Shown here: positions 18,068 to 27,059 of the stretch, in pieces
How the letters are laid out: each line of letters opens with the position of its first letter
How positions within the stretch are numbered: the first letter of the stretch is position 1
Assembly (NCBI RefSeq): GCF_001984035.1
Contig: NZ_CP019449.1
Coordinates: 2,108,001-2,172,000 of the forward strand
Reading direction: 5' to 3'
DNA: 64,000 bases
From: Sphingopyxis sp. QXT-31
GTDB taxonomy: Bacteria; Pseudomonadota; Alphaproteobacteria; Sphingomonadales; Sphingomonadaceae
The notes under the pieces: generated by a model
What the model saw: only the letters and a program-made list of their open reading frames with translations
Databases searched by the model: none
What the model was told of the DNA's origin: nothing
Made by a program: the position numbers and the translations under genes

Positions 18068-20985
18068 CGCCCGCCCGCCGCCCCGGCCGGCTTGCTGAGC
18101 GCCGAAGCTTCGGCGAGCGTCATCCCAGCGGGCAGGATCGCCAGCGACCATTGTTTCGCGGGAACCAGATATTGCTTCGCGAGCCGCTGGATATCCCCGG
18201 CGGTCACCGCGGCGATATCCTGCTCCATCGACAGCGCCGATGCGGCGACGCGCGGGTCGCGCGTCGCGCCTTCGAGCAGATACATCCAATAGACATTGCC
18301 CGTCGAGGCGCGCGTCACCTGTTCGCGGATCGGCCCTGCGTTGCGCGCAAGTTCGTCGGCGCCGACCGGATTGGCCGCAAGGTCGGCGGCGATGTCGCGC
18401 GCGATCGCATAGAAGCCGTCGATGTCCTTGGGCGCGAGCAGGCTACCGACGAGCAGGTAGCCGCCGGTGTCGAAACCCGTCGGCCAGTGATTGTCCACGA
18501 CTGGGCCATAGCTCGCGCCCTGATCGGCGCGGAGACGATCGAACAGCCGGTCGTTGAAGATCGCACCGAGCACGTCGAACGCGCGCGCATCGCGCGGATT
18601 GGCGAGGCCGCCGCTGGTCGGCCAAGCGGTCATCGCCGCAGCCTGTCCCTTGTCGCCGCGGTGATAGGCGAGCGCGGGGGTCGCGACATGCGGCGCGAAA
18701 GCGACGGTCTGCCCGCCCACGGGCAGGATAGGCTTGCGCGGGGCGAGCGCACCCAGCGTTTCCGAAAGGATCTTGCGATAATCGACCGTCGACAGGTCGC
18801 CGAAGACCTGTACCTCGATCGGCCCGCTCGCGAGCCGCGGTTCCCAGAAGGCGCGGAAGGCGGCGGGAGTTAAGGCCTCAATCGCCGCCTTGTCGGGGGG
18901 CGACCAGCGCTTGTCGTCGGCGGTCAGCCAGCCGCGCAGATTGCGGTCGAGTACCGCGTTCGGCGTCGCATCGTTGAGGTCATAGCCGGTAAGGTAACCG
19001 ATGCGCAGCCGTTCGACCGGCGCGGCGTCCCAGCGCGGGCTGGCGAGCTTCGCCGCGATCAGCCGCAGCTGGTCGTCGAGATCCTCGGGCTTGCTCTCGG
19101 CCGACAGTTCGAAGGCGTCGTCGTCGATCGCGAAATTGAGTTGGATCTGGCGCCCGTTCGTGATCGCGTCGATCTCGTTCTGCCCCCACGGGCCGACGCC
19201 GCTCGCGACCACGGCATAGTCGCCGGTCCACAGCAGGTTGGGCTCGTTCGCGGCGACGCTGCGGTTGCCGGTTCCGAAGCGCACGTTGACGCGCACCTTG
19301 CCCGGCTCGACCATATTGTTCGAGACGAGCGCGGTGACGCCATTGCCGAACTCGAGCCGCTCGGCGCGCAGCCCCAGCAAACGCTCGCTCTTCACGACCG
19401 GCGTCGGGGTGCCGAGCGCGGGCAGCTGATTGAAATTGACGTCGGCGGCGGCGAGCCGGTCGTCGCGGATCACCGCGGGCGCCTTGAGCGCGGCGAGCAG
19501 CGCGGGCTGGCCGCCCGCGATCGGCGTCGGCGTGGTCAGCACGACGCGGGTCGCTTGGCCTGAGAAGATCGCCTTGCTGATCTGGAGCATCACTTCGGGC
19601 GTCGCCGAAGCGCGGATCGCGGAGAACATGTCGACCTGCCCCTGCGGGCTGGTCACCGTCTCGCCGATATCGACCGCACGCACCATGTCGTCGGCGAGTC
19701 GCGCGCCAGGCTCGTTGCGCGCATTCTGCAGCTCCTTGACGAGGAACGCCTGGATCTCGTTCGCCTCGCGGTCGATATCGGCCTGCGAGGGCGGGTTCTG
19801 CGTCGCGTCGGCGATCACGCCGCGGACGTCGGCGAGCGCGGCCTTCCAGTCGCCGAGCGGCACGATCTGCGCCAGCGTGACGTCGGCGCTGCGGCTGACA
19901 TATTGCTGCTCGGCGGTGGCGACCAGATAGCTGCCGCCGGCCCGCGCGCGATTTTCGAGCCGCCGGTTGACCAGCGCGATCGACAGGAATTCGAGATAGA
20001 GGCGCCGGGTGTTCTCGACCGTGTCGATACGCTTCACCCATGGGCGCAGCGTCGCCAATGTCAGCGCCAGCGGCTGATTGGGCTCGACGATCTGCAGCGC
20101 GGCGGGCGCCTTCGGATCGGGCTTGCCGAAATCGGGGGCCTTGGGCGGAGGACCGTCGGCTTTCCAGTCGCCATAATATTTGGCGATCAGCCGCGCGAAT
20201 TCAGCCGGGTCGCCGTCGCCGACGATGACCACGACGGCGCGGTCGGGGCGGTACCAGCGGTCGTGAAACGCCTTGACGGTGTCGGCGCGCGCGGCGGCGA
20301 GTGATTCATAGGTGCCGATCGGCGACCGGTCGCCGAGCAATTGGCCGGCGAATAGATGCGCGTTGGTCGCGTCGGCGATCCGCTTCTGCGGCCCGTCCGA
20401 TTCGCGCAGTTCGGACTGGACGACCCCGCGTTCGGCGGCGACCGCGGTGTCCGAGATCAGCGGCTCGCGCACCATGCCGGCGAGCAATTTCATGCTTTCG
20501 TCGAGCGTCGCCGCGGTCGCGCTCGGCAGGTCGAGTTGATAGGCGGTCTGCGTCGGCGTCGTCTGGGCGTTCGAATCGCTGCCGAAGCTGACCCCGAAGC
20601 GCTGCCAGATGCGCTTGGCTTCGCCGTCGGGAATATGCTCCGAACCGCGGAAGGTCAGATGTTCGAGCAGATGCGCAAAGCCGCGCTCGCCCTCGGTTTC
20701 GAACATCGACCCGACGTCCATGCGCACGCGGATCGACACCTGTCCCGGGGGCACGCCATTGTTGCGCACGGCATAACGCACGCCGTTGGGGAGGGTGCCG
20801 AACTGCCACGCGGTATCGCGCGGAATGTCGCTGCCCTCGTAGAGCCAGCTGTCGGGCTGGACCTGGACGGTGCCGGCCCCCTGCTGCGCGAGCGCGGCGG
20901 GCGACGCCGAAAGCAGGGCGGCGGCGATGCCGACGGCAAGGAAGGAACGGGCGAAGCGCGGGAGCGGCGCGGACAGGCTGGACAT
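18064..20985 (-). CDS. Secreted M16 family zinc peptidase (two-repeat type)
   Basis: 973 residues with a signal peptide (FLAVGIAAALLSASPAALAQ) and two M16 halves. The first half has the inverted zinc motif HLLEH in RGFAHLLEHLTFRGSEHIPD, with the downstream zinc Glu in the ERGVVQSELRESDG region. The second half (about 520-960) has degenerate peptidase repeats and lacks HxxEH, as is usual for PqqL-like proteins. Likely periplasmic or outer-membrane peptide degradation; the substrate is unknown. It is divergent from the amidase gene at 21073. Confidence 0.9.
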   Translation of the reverse strand: MSSLSAPLPRFARSFLAVGIAAALLSASPAALAQQGAGTVQVQPDSWLYEGSDIPRDTAWQFGTLPNGVRYAVRNNGVPPGQVSIRVRMDVGSMFETEGERGFAHLLEHLTFRGSEHIPDGEAKRIWQRFGVSFGSDSNAQTTPTQTAYQLDLPSATAATLDESMKLLAGMVREPLISDTAVAAERGVVQSELRESDGPQKRIADATNAHLFAGQLLGDRSPIGTYESLAAARADTVKAFHDRWYRPDRAVVVIVGDGDPAEFARLIAKYYGDWKADGPPPKAPDFGKPDPKAPAALQIVEPNQPLALTLATLRPWVKRIDTVENTRRLYLEFLSIALVNRRLENRARAGGSYLVATAEQQYVSRSADVTLAQIVPLGDWKAALADVRGVIADATQNPPSQADIDREANEIQAFLVKELQNARNEPGARLADDMVRAVDIGETVTSPQGQVDMFSAIRASATPEVMLQISKAIFSGQATRVVLTTPTPIAGGQPALLAALKAPAVIRDDRLAAADVNFNQLPALGTPTPVVKSERLLGLRAERLEFGNGVTALVSNNMVEPGKVRVNVRFGTGNRSVAANEPNLLWTGDYAVVASGVGPWGQNEIDAITNGRQIQLNFAIDDDAFELSAESKPEDLDDQLRLIAAKLASPRWDAAPVERLRIGYLTGYDLNDATPNAVLDRNLRGWLTADDKRWSPPDKAAIEALTPAAFRAFWEPRLASGPIEVQVFGDLSTVDYRKILSETLGALAPRKPILPVGGQTVAFAPHVATPALAYHRGDKGQAAAMTAWPTSGGLANPRDARAFDVLGAIFNDRLFDRLRADQGASYGPVVDNHWPTGFDTGGYLLVGSLLAPKDIDGFYAIARDIAADLAANPVGADELARNAGPIREQVTRASTGNVYWMYLLEGATRDPRVAASALSMEQDIAAVTAGDIQRLAKQYLVPAKQWSLAILPAGMTLAEASALSKPAGAAGGR

Positions 20986-21072
20986 TGCCCCATCTTAACG
21001 CGTCCGAACCTTGCTCGCCACTGAACTGTCACGCCGCTTGCTCTCTTCGCCGCATCTGCCTAGCCCTTGGGC

Positions 21073-21924
21073 ATGACCGATGCCCCTGCCCCACCCCTGA
21101 TCGCCCTCGTCCAGATGACGAGCGGCATCGATCCCGAGACCAATCTGGCGGTGACGGACCGCGCGCTCGGCGCGGCGGCAGAGGCGGGCGCCATCATGGC
21201 CTTTTTACCCGAAATGTCGGTGCTGCTCGACCGCGACCGTGCGCGGTCGGCGGCACATATCGCGCGCGAGGAGGATAGCGCGTGGATCGCGACCTATGGC
21301 GCGATGGCACGGCGCCACGGGCTGTGGCTCCACACGGGATCGGCGCCCTTCCTGTCCGACGACGGCAGCCGCCGGGTCAATCGCAGCCATGTGATCGCCG
21401 CCGACGGCACGGTCGCGGCGCGCTACGACAAGATCCATATGTTCGACGTCTCGCTGCCCTCGGGCGAGAACTGGAGCGAATCGTCGAGCTATGCCGGCGG
21501 CGAGGCGCTGGTCGTGGTCGATACGCCCGTGGGCCGGCTGGGGCTCAGCATCTGTTACGACCTGCGCTTCCCCGAACTCTATCGCGCGTTGACCGAGCGC
21601 GGCGCCGAACTGCTCGCGATTCCCGCCGCCTTCACCGTCTCGACCGGCGAGGCGCACTGGCACGTCCTGATGCGCGCGCGGGCGATCGAGACCGGCTGCC
21701 ATGTGCTCGCGGCGGCGCAGGCGGGAGTGCATGCCGACGGGCGATCGACCTATGGCCATAGCCTGGCGGTCGCGCCGTGGGGCGAGGTGCTGGGCGAAGC
21801 GCAGCCAGTGCCGGGCGAGGATTTCACGCTGGTGGTGGCGCCGGTCGACCGCGCCGCGACGGAGCGGGCGCGTCAGGCGATTCCACTGGCGCGGTCGCGG
21901 GCGAATCGCGCAGTTGACCTCTAG
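21073..21924 (+). CDS. Carbon-nitrogen hydrolase (Nit/omega-amidase type)
   Basis: Cytoplasmic amidase of the nitrilase superfamily, 283 residues. The catalytic triad is visible: Glu in FLPEMSVLLD, Lys in RYDKIHMFDVSLP and Cys in LSICYDLRFPELYRALTERG. The DLRFPELYR context resembles Nit1/Nit2 enzymes, which hydrolyse deaminated glutathione or 2-oxoglutaramate. The start is the ATG at 21073; a TTG two codons upstream is less likely. It is a single gene divergent from the M16 peptidase and convergent with a small secreted protein gene. Confidence 0.92.
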   Translation: MTDAPAPPLIALVQMTSGIDPETNLAVTDRALGAAAEAGAIMAFLPEMSVLLDRDRARSAAHIAREEDSAWIATYGAMARRHGLWLHTGSAPFLSDDGSRRVNRSHVIAADGTVAARYDKIHMFDVSLPSGENWSESSSYAGGEALVVVDTPVGRLGLSICYDLRFPELYRALTERGAELLAIPAAFTVSTGEAHWHVLMRARAIETGCHVLAAAQAGVHADGRSTYGHSLAVAPWGEVLGEAQPVPGEDFTLVVAPVDRAATERARQAIPLARSRANRAVDL

Positions 21925-22138
21925 TCAAAGGGTGGCGCGGGGCGTGGGTCGCCGCGTGACATCTTTAAAGTTCAGGAAAGTTCAGCCCCGTGCGCGCGCC
22001 AGTTTGGACTTGGTGGCGCGATCATATCGGCCGGTCTGGCAACGAGCGCTTTTGTCCACCCGATGAAGGCTGGCACAGCCGGATAATGTAGGAAAGCCAT
22101 ATTTGCAGGCTACGTCGGTCTTGGGGTGGGAAGCTGCC
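21925..22138. other. Gene-free stretch after the amidase gene
   Basis: No coding signal. A short direct repeat AAAGTTCAG occurs twice around 21966-21985 (GTTC spacing 6, so not a LexA box). The rest is non-coding DNA leading into the dispersed repeat at 22139. Confidence 0.4.
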
Positions 22139-22307
22139 GTAAAGCCCTCTCCCCTTGAGGGGAGAGGATAGCGCAGCTTGCTCGGTCAGGAGTTAGCGAA
22201 GCTTGGAGAGGGGTGCTTGGACGCCTCTGGCGGTCGGAAACCCCTCTCAACTACGGCTAGGCAGCAGGCTGCCAAGCCTGCGTATCTCTCCCCTCAAGGG
22301 GAGAGAG
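22139..22307. repeat. MITE-like dispersed repeat, copy A (type 1)
   Basis: About 169 bp, near-identical to 39303-39467. Ends are CTCTCCCCTTGAGGGGAGAG and CTCTCCCCTCAAGGGGAGAG, each a near-palindrome and exact reverse complements of each other. The interior carries further small inverted repeats such as GGCAGCAGGCTGCC. There is no coding capacity. It lies between convergent gene ends. Confidence 0.85.
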
Positions 22308-22382
22308 CATAACCCTGCGAACGTCCGCTCCCGCCCGATACCAGTCGCCCAGCACCCACACCCCGCGCATTACCAAGACGTG

Positions 22383-22415
22383 CAAAAGGCCCCGAGCTTA
22401 GCTCGGAGCCTTTTG
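22383..22415. terminator. Bidirectional intrinsic terminator
   Basis: CAAAAGGCCCCGAGC (22383-22397) and GCTCGGAGCCTTTTG (22401-22415) form a long stem with a 3-nt loop, flanked by A and T runs on both sides. It is placed 22 bp after the stop of the minus-strand small protein gene and would serve it, and could also block transcripts from the plus-strand amidase gene. Confidence 0.85.
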
Positions 22416-22437
22416 AAACTCGTAGGTGACGAGCCGT

Positions 22438-22689
22438 TTACGGGCTGGTCGGGTCGTCGCTGTTGTTGCCGGCAGCGATCACGATACCACCGATGATAGC
22501 GATCAGCGCGAGGAGGGCGATGATCCAGCTGGAGCCTTCCAACTCGCTCTGGCCTTCAACAGCCGAAACGGCGCTGACGTCGTCGAACGACACCGCCGAC
22601 ATGGCCGGCGCGGCCGAAGCAGCAACCGGCGCTGCGAGCATCGAAGTCGCGGCGAGGGAGATCGCAGCTTTCTTGAGCAGGTTCATCAT
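22438..22689 (-). CDS. Small exported protein with C-terminal membrane helix
   Basis: 83 residues, no recognised family. A signal peptide (MMNLLKKAAISLAATSMLAA, then PVAASA) is followed by a short acidic Ser/Val-rich stretch, a hydrophobic helix (SSWIIALLALIAIIGGIVIA) and a polar tail NNSDDPTSP. The start is the ATGATG at 22689/22686, because GGAGAA lies just upstream; the ATG at 22698 overlaps that site. A strong terminator follows. A possible promoter (TTGCAA, 17 nt, TAGAAG) lies about 100 nt upstream. Confidence 0.75.
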   Translation of the reverse strand: MMNLLKKAAISLAATSMLAAPVAASAAPAMSAVSFDDVSAVSAVEGQSELEGSSWIIALLALIAIIGGIVIAAGNNSDDPTSP

Positions 22690-22864
22690 TTTCTCCATCC
22701 ACTGGAATTTTGATCTTCTCGAATCGCTCCGGGGAATCGCCCCCAAACCGTTTCTGCCTCGCCCTTCTAGGCAGCACTGCCAGATATTGCAAGGCGTTTT
22801 GCCGTACTGCACCATTTCTTATGATTCTGCTAAACCTCGGGAAAATTGGTACCGTACTCTTCTG

Positions 22865-23641
22865 TCAACCGCGTCTTACTCGCTCGAAAGGCTCGCTCGT
22901 CACGGGATATCCCAAATGCTCCGGGATACACAGGCAAGACTCCCCATCGCGGCTTTCGATCCATGGCGTCACCAATTCGACCGGATGGGCGGCGGCATGT
23001 GCCGAAAATGCGATGAAATCATCAGCCTGCGCCAGCTTCTCGAGGTTGCGGCGCGTCGGGAAGATGATCGACACATCGCCGCGATCGGCCATGGCGAGCG
23101 TATCGCGCGCGCTGGCCCAGAAGATATGGCTGTGCTCGGCCTCCTCGATGGTCAGTTCATGGCCGTGCTCGGGCGCCTCGACCGCGAAAAAGCGCGTGTC
23201 GAAGGTGCGCGCTTCCTTGAAATTGGGGCACCAGCGCGCAAAAGGAACCAAGGCGTCAAGCTCGAGCCGGTCGCCACGCTCGGCCAGGATTTCGGACAGC
23301 AGCCGCTCGGAAAGCAAAGCCTGGCGCACCGCCGGAACCTCCGCCTCCCCGAGCGTCGGCCAGCCGACCGCGAGCCCGGTTTCCTCGAGCGTTTCGCGCA
23401 GCGCGGCGACGCGCGCCGCGCCGTCGGGGTCCATCTCGGCATAGCCGTGGTTATGCGCGACCAGATAGTCGTCGGGGTCGATCCGCCCGCCCGGAAACAC
23501 CATCGCGCCCGCCGCGAAGGCCATGTTCGCGGCGCGTTTGACCATCAAAATCTCGTCGGGACCGCCGCCGTCGGACGGCCGCATGATGACGAGGGTGGCG
23601 GCGGGGATCGCGCCGTCGGGCAGTTTTTCCGTATCGCTCAT
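22865..23641 (-). CDS. NUDT19-like Nudix hydrolase with split Nudix box
   Basis: 258 residues. The region AANMAFAAGAMVFPGGRID is separated from the catalytic helix AALRETLEETGLAVGW by an insertion of about 25 residues, so the canonical GX5EX7REUXEEXGU is broken at its first part but the REUXEE metal ligands remain. NUDT19/RP2p-type acyl-CoA diphosphatases have such an insertion. The start is the ATG at 23641; a GTG two codons earlier is possible. It is divergent from the DUF4126 gene. The substrate (CoA esters) is inferred from the family. Confidence 0.85.
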   Translation of the reverse strand: MSDTEKLPDGAIPAATLVIMRPSDGGGPDEILMVKRAANMAFAAGAMVFPGGRIDPDDYLVAHNHGYAEMDPDGAARVAALRETLEETGLAVGWPTLGEAEVPAVRQALLSERLLSEILAERGDRLELDALVPFARWCPNFKEARTFDTRFFAVEAPEHGHELTIEEAEHSHIFWASARDTLAMADRGDVSIIFPTRRNLEKLAQADDFIAFSAHAAAHPVELVTPWIESRDGESCLCIPEHLGYPVTSEPFERVRRG

Positions 23642-23745
23642 TATCACCGGCGATAACCCTCTCGGTTGGACTTGTCATCCGGCATTGCCGACGCCGGGAG
23701 CCGGGTGCAAGATGGCAATCGCAAGATGTCGGTGGGAGCGGGTCG

Positions 23746-24375
23746 ATGGGCATCGTAGAGATATTGGGCGTCGCGGGCAGCCTGAGCCTGCTCGCGGGCT
23801 GGCGGCTCTACCTCACCATCCTCGCCACCGGCATCGCGATGCATTTCGGCTGGCTGCCGCTGCCCGAGCATCTGCAGGCGCTGCAGATCCTGGCCAACCC
23901 CTGGGTGCTCGGCGTCGCGGGGGTCGGCACGCTCGCCGAATTCCTGGCGGACAAGATCGCGTGGGTCGATTCGGCATGGGATGCCGTCCACACGGTGATC
24001 CGCCCGCTGGGCGGCGCGCTGCTCGCGCTGGCGCTCGTCGACAGTTCGGACCCCGCGTGGCAGGTGATCGCCTTCCTGCTCGGCGGCGGCGGCGCGCTGG
24101 TCAGCCATGGTGCCAAGGCGACGACGCGCGCGGTGGTCAATGCCAGCCCCGAGCCGTTCAGCAATGTCGTGGTGTCGACCGGCGAGGATGTCGCGACGGG
24201 CGGGCTGCTGGCGCTCGCGATCGCCTATCCGCCGGTCGCGATCGTCATCACCGTGCTGATGCTGGTCGCAGGGGTGATCGTGATCATCGCGCTCCGGCGG
24301 TTGCTGCGGAATATCAAGGCGACGCTGAAACGCACGCTGGGCGACGAGCCGGCGGCCGAACCGCCGCTGGGCTGA
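23746..24375 (+). CDS. DUF4126 family membrane protein
   Basis: 209 residues, strongly hydrophobic with about 5-6 helices (first: EILGVAGSLSLLAGWRLYLT). The segment EFLADKIAWVDSAWDAVHTV and the glycine-rich GGALVSHGAKATTRAVVN resemble DUF4126. The C-terminal cytoplasmic tail is basic. The function is unknown. The stop is directly adjacent to the stop of the convergent ferredoxin reductase gene. Confidence 0.85.
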   Translation: MGIVEILGVAGSLSLLAGWRLYLTILATGIAMHFGWLPLPEHLQALQILANPWVLGVAGVGTLAEFLADKIAWVDSAWDAVHTVIRPLGGALLALALVDSSDPAWQVIAFLLGGGGALVSHGAKATTRAVVNASPEPFSNVVVSTGEDVATGGLLALAIAYPPVAIVITVLMLVAGVIVIIALRRLLRNIKATLKRTLGDEPAAEPPLG

Positions 24376-25599
24376 TCAGGCGGGCAGCAGGCTCTTCAGC
24401 GGCGTCTCTACGTCGGCGAGTTGCTCCGCCGCCGCGGCCAGCCCCGCGGTGACGAGCATCCGCCCTTGGACATAGTCCTTGGTGGCGTTGACGCAGTCGA
24501 GCGCGATGACCTTGCCGCCCTTCAGATAGACGATCGAGAAGCTGCGGTCCGCGGGGTTGCCGCGGAGCACCGCCTGGTCGTGGCCGGTCGACAGGCCCGC
24601 GGTCTGGAGCTTCAAATCATATTGGTTCGACCAGAACCAAGGGATGGCGTGATAGCGCGCCTCCTCGCCGCAGATGCCCTTGGCGACGACATTGGCCTGG
24701 TCGTTGGCATTCTGCACCGATTCCAGCCGGATGACCGCGCCCTCGGCAAAGTCGTTCTCGTGCGCGGCGCAGTCGCCGATCGCATAGATGTCGGGAAGAT
24801 TGGTCTTGCAATGATGGTCGACGAGCACGCCGTTGCCGCCGTGCGCGCCCGCCGCGACAAGGGGTTCGACCGCGGGAACGATGCCGATACCGACGATGAC
24901 CAGGTCGGCGGGAATGACCTCACCGGTGCCGAGGCGGACGCCGGTGACGCGGTCCGCGCCCTCGATCGCGACGACCTGGACGCCGAGGCGCAGGTCGACG
25001 CCATGATCGCGATGCTCCTTCTCGTAAAAGCGGGACAAATCCTCGCCCGCGACGCGCGCGAGCACGCGGTCGAGCGCCTCGAGCAGCACGACCGGCTTGC
25101 CCGCCTTGCGCAGCACCGCCGCGGCCTCGAGCCCGATATAGCCGCCGCCGATCACGACGATCTGTCCCGCGGTCTCCGACGCCGCCTTCATCGCGTCGGC
25201 ATCGGCGCGGGTGCGTACGCCCTGCACGCCGGGCAGGTCGCCGCCGGGGATCGGCAGCATGCGCGGGGCGCCGCCGGTCGCCCAGACGAGCTTGCCATAT
25301 TCGGTGGTGTCGCCGCCGTCGGTGGTGACGCTGTGCGCGGCGGGATCGACTGAAACGACGCGCGTGTTCAGCAGCATCGTGACTTCGCGTTCGTCCCAAT
25401 ATCTGGCGGGGCGGATCTGGATGCGTTCGAATTCCTTCTCGCCCGCGAAATATTCCTTCGACAGCGGCGGGCGCTCATAGGGAAGTTCGGGCTCGTCGCC
25501 GATGATCGCGATGCTGCCTTCGAACTTCTGGGTGCGCAGCGCCACTGCGACCTGCGCGCCGCCATGCCCTGCCCCCACGATCACCACGTCGAACCGCAT
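24376..25599 (-). CDS. FAD-dependent ferredoxin/rubredoxin reductase
   Basis: NAD(P)H:ferredoxin reductase of the oxygenase-coupled type, 407 residues. Two dinucleotide folds are visible: FAD site [19 protein letters not shown] at the N-terminus and NAD site [20 protein letters not shown] in the middle. The second FAD motif is [11 protein letters not shown], followed by the C-terminal reductase domain with [16 protein letters not shown]. It would supply electrons to a ferredoxin serving a P450 or dioxygenase, but no partner is next to it. The start is the ATG at 25599. Confidence 0.92.
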   Translation of the reverse strand: MRFDVVIVGAGHGGAQVAVALRTQKFEGSIAIIGDEPELPYERPPLSKEYFAGEKEFERIQIRPARYWDEREVTMLLNTRVVSVDPAAHSVTTDGGDTTEYGKLVWATGGAPRMLPIPGGDLPGVQGVRTRADADAMKAASETAGQIVVIGGGYIGLEAAAVLRKAGKPVVLLEALDRVLARVAGEDLSRFYEKEHRDHGVDLRLGVQVVAIEGADRVTGVRLGTGEVIPADLVIVGIGIVPAVEPLVAAGAHGGNGVLVDHHCKTNLPDIYAIGDCAAHENDFAEGAVIRLESVQNANDQANVVAKGICGEEARYHAIPWFWSNQYDLKLQTAGLSTGHDQAVLRGNPADRSFSIVYLKGGKVIALDCVNATKDYVQGRMLVTAGLAAAAEQLADVETPLKSLLPA

Positions 25600-25713
25600 C
25601 GCCAAGTCTCTCCCGCACAAGTTTACGCGAAGCCGTCCCTTGCATGCGAGTGAAGGCGGGGCAAGCGGCGGCGGGGCCGGGGCGGAATAGAAATTCTTGG
25701 GGAGAGGATGCCG

Positions 25714-26853
25714 CTACGGCGCGCGGGCGTAAGCCTCGAACCAGGGCGCCATGCGGCGGCACGCTTCCTCGACCTCCTCGGTCGAGACCGCAAAGCTCAA
25801 CCGCATGAAGCGCGAGCCGTCGACGGGGTCGAAATCGATCCCCGGTGCGGTCGCAACCGCCGTATCGACGAGCAATTGCCGGCAGAAAGCGATGCTGTCG
25901 CCGGTCAGGTGCCCGATATCGGCATAGATATAAAAAGCGCCGTCGGGCGGCGCGATGCGGCGCAGGCCCATCGCGGGCAGGCGTTCGAGCAGCAGTTGAC
26001 GATTGCGCCGATAGGTGGCGAGATGGCCTTCGAGCTCGTCGCGTTCATCGAAGGCGACGAGCCCGGCATGCTGGGCGAGGCTGGGCGGGGTCAGGAACAG
26101 ATTGCCCATCCGCGCGCGCGCCGCGTCGATCTGGTCGGGCGGCACGACCAGCCAGCCGAGCCGCCAGCCTGCCATGCTATAGTATTTGGAGAAGCTGTTG
26201 ACGACGAAGGCGTCCGGCGCCTCCTGCAGCATCGATGGGACCGGCCCGACGTAGGAGAGCCCGTGATAGATTTCGTCGGAGATGATGCGGATGTTCCGAC
26301 GGCGGCACACCTCGGCGATGGCGGCCATTTGCGCCGCCTCGATCACCGTGCCGGTCGGATTGGCGGGGCTCGCGACGATCAGCCCCGCGGGCGCGGGATC
26401 AAGTGCTTCGACCGCCGCGGCGGTCAGCTGGAAACGCTCGGCCTCGCCGCAGCCGATCTCGACGGGGACCATGTGCAGCGCGCGCAGCGTATTGCGATAG
26501 GCGACATAACCCGGCCGGGCGAGCGCGACGCGGGCACCCGGCGCGAAGGCGCAGGTCAGCGCGAGGACGAGGGCGGGCGAAGCGCCGCAGGTCAGGATCA
26601 CCTGCTCGGCATCGACCGCCACACCGTGCGTGTCGCGGTAATAGTCGGCGATCCGCTGCTTGAGCGCGGGGCTTTCCCAATAACCCATGCCGTCCTCGGC
26701 CAGCACCTGCTGCGCCCGGGCAACCGCGGCGGCGGGCGCGCCGGTCGAGGGCTGGCCGAACTCCATATGAATCACCGGCTCGCCCGCCGCCTTCATCTGA
26801 TGCGCGAGGCGGCTGATCGAGATGGCGAAGAAGGGATCGACGGCGGCGGTCAT
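25714..26853 (-). CDS. Class I/II PLP-dependent aminotransferase
   Basis: 379 residues of the aspartate-aminotransferase fold type I. Motifs: cofactor-binding SPANPTGTVI, ISDEIYHGLSY and the PLP lysine in NSFSKYYSMAGWRLGW. The substrate is not predictable; relatives act on aromatic or branched amino acids. The ATG at 26853 (MTAAVDPFFAISISRL) was chosen because the 51 upstream codons extend towards the repeat at 26946 and look non-coding. It is 114 bp upstream of the ferredoxin reductase on the same strand. Confidence 0.9.
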   Translation of the reverse strand: MTAAVDPFFAISISRLAHQMKAAGEPVIHMEFGQPSTGAPAAAVARAQQVLAEDGMGYWESPALKQRIADYYRDTHGVAVDAEQVILTCGASPALVLALTCAFAPGARVALARPGYVAYRNTLRALHMVPVEIGCGEAERFQLTAAAVEALDPAPAGLIVASPANPTGTVIEAAQMAAIAEVCRRRNIRIISDEIYHGLSYVGPVPSMLQEAPDAFVVNSFSKYYSMAGWRLGWLVVPPDQIDAARARMGNLFLTPPSLAQHAGLVAFDERDELEGHLATYRRNRQLLLERLPAMGLRRIAPPDGAFYIYADIGHLTGDSIAFCRQLLVDTAVATAPGIDFDPVDGSRFMRLSFAVSTEEVEEACRRMAPWFEAYARAP

Positions 26854-26945
26854 GCAAGGGCCTGCTATGCGGATAAGCGACCCGTTACCAGCCCCCTTGA
26901 GGCAATGGGCTGACGGCCTTTGGTGAGCGAGATTAGTTTCGCGAT

Positions 26946-27040
26946 AGCCTGATCCCCGGCGAAGGCCGGAGTCCAGACCTGCCGAAAGCCGACGTCGCAT
27001 TGTCACGCTCTGGGCCCCGGCCTTCGCCGGGGATCAGGCT
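26946..27040. repeat. REP-like inverted repeat (24-bp perfect arms)
   Basis: Arms 26946-26969 and 27017-27040 are perfect reverse complements with core CCCCGGCGAAGGCCGG and a 47-nt spacer. It lies just downstream of the last gene of the 27-35 kb operon and would end its mRNA in a stable hairpin. The core is shared with the element at 45801-45880. Confidence 0.8.
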
Positions 27041-27059
27041 GGATGTTTCCGGCCTTTGC

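Noticed and set aside
21966..21985. Possible LexA box (GTTC direct repeat) after the amidase gene
   Set aside because: Spacing between the GTTC halves is 6, not 7, and it is not placed before a gene.
22139..22307. CRISPR or tRNA-like structure
   Set aside because: Only two dispersed copies with mirror-image ends and no repeat-spacer pattern; no cloverleaf can be drawn.
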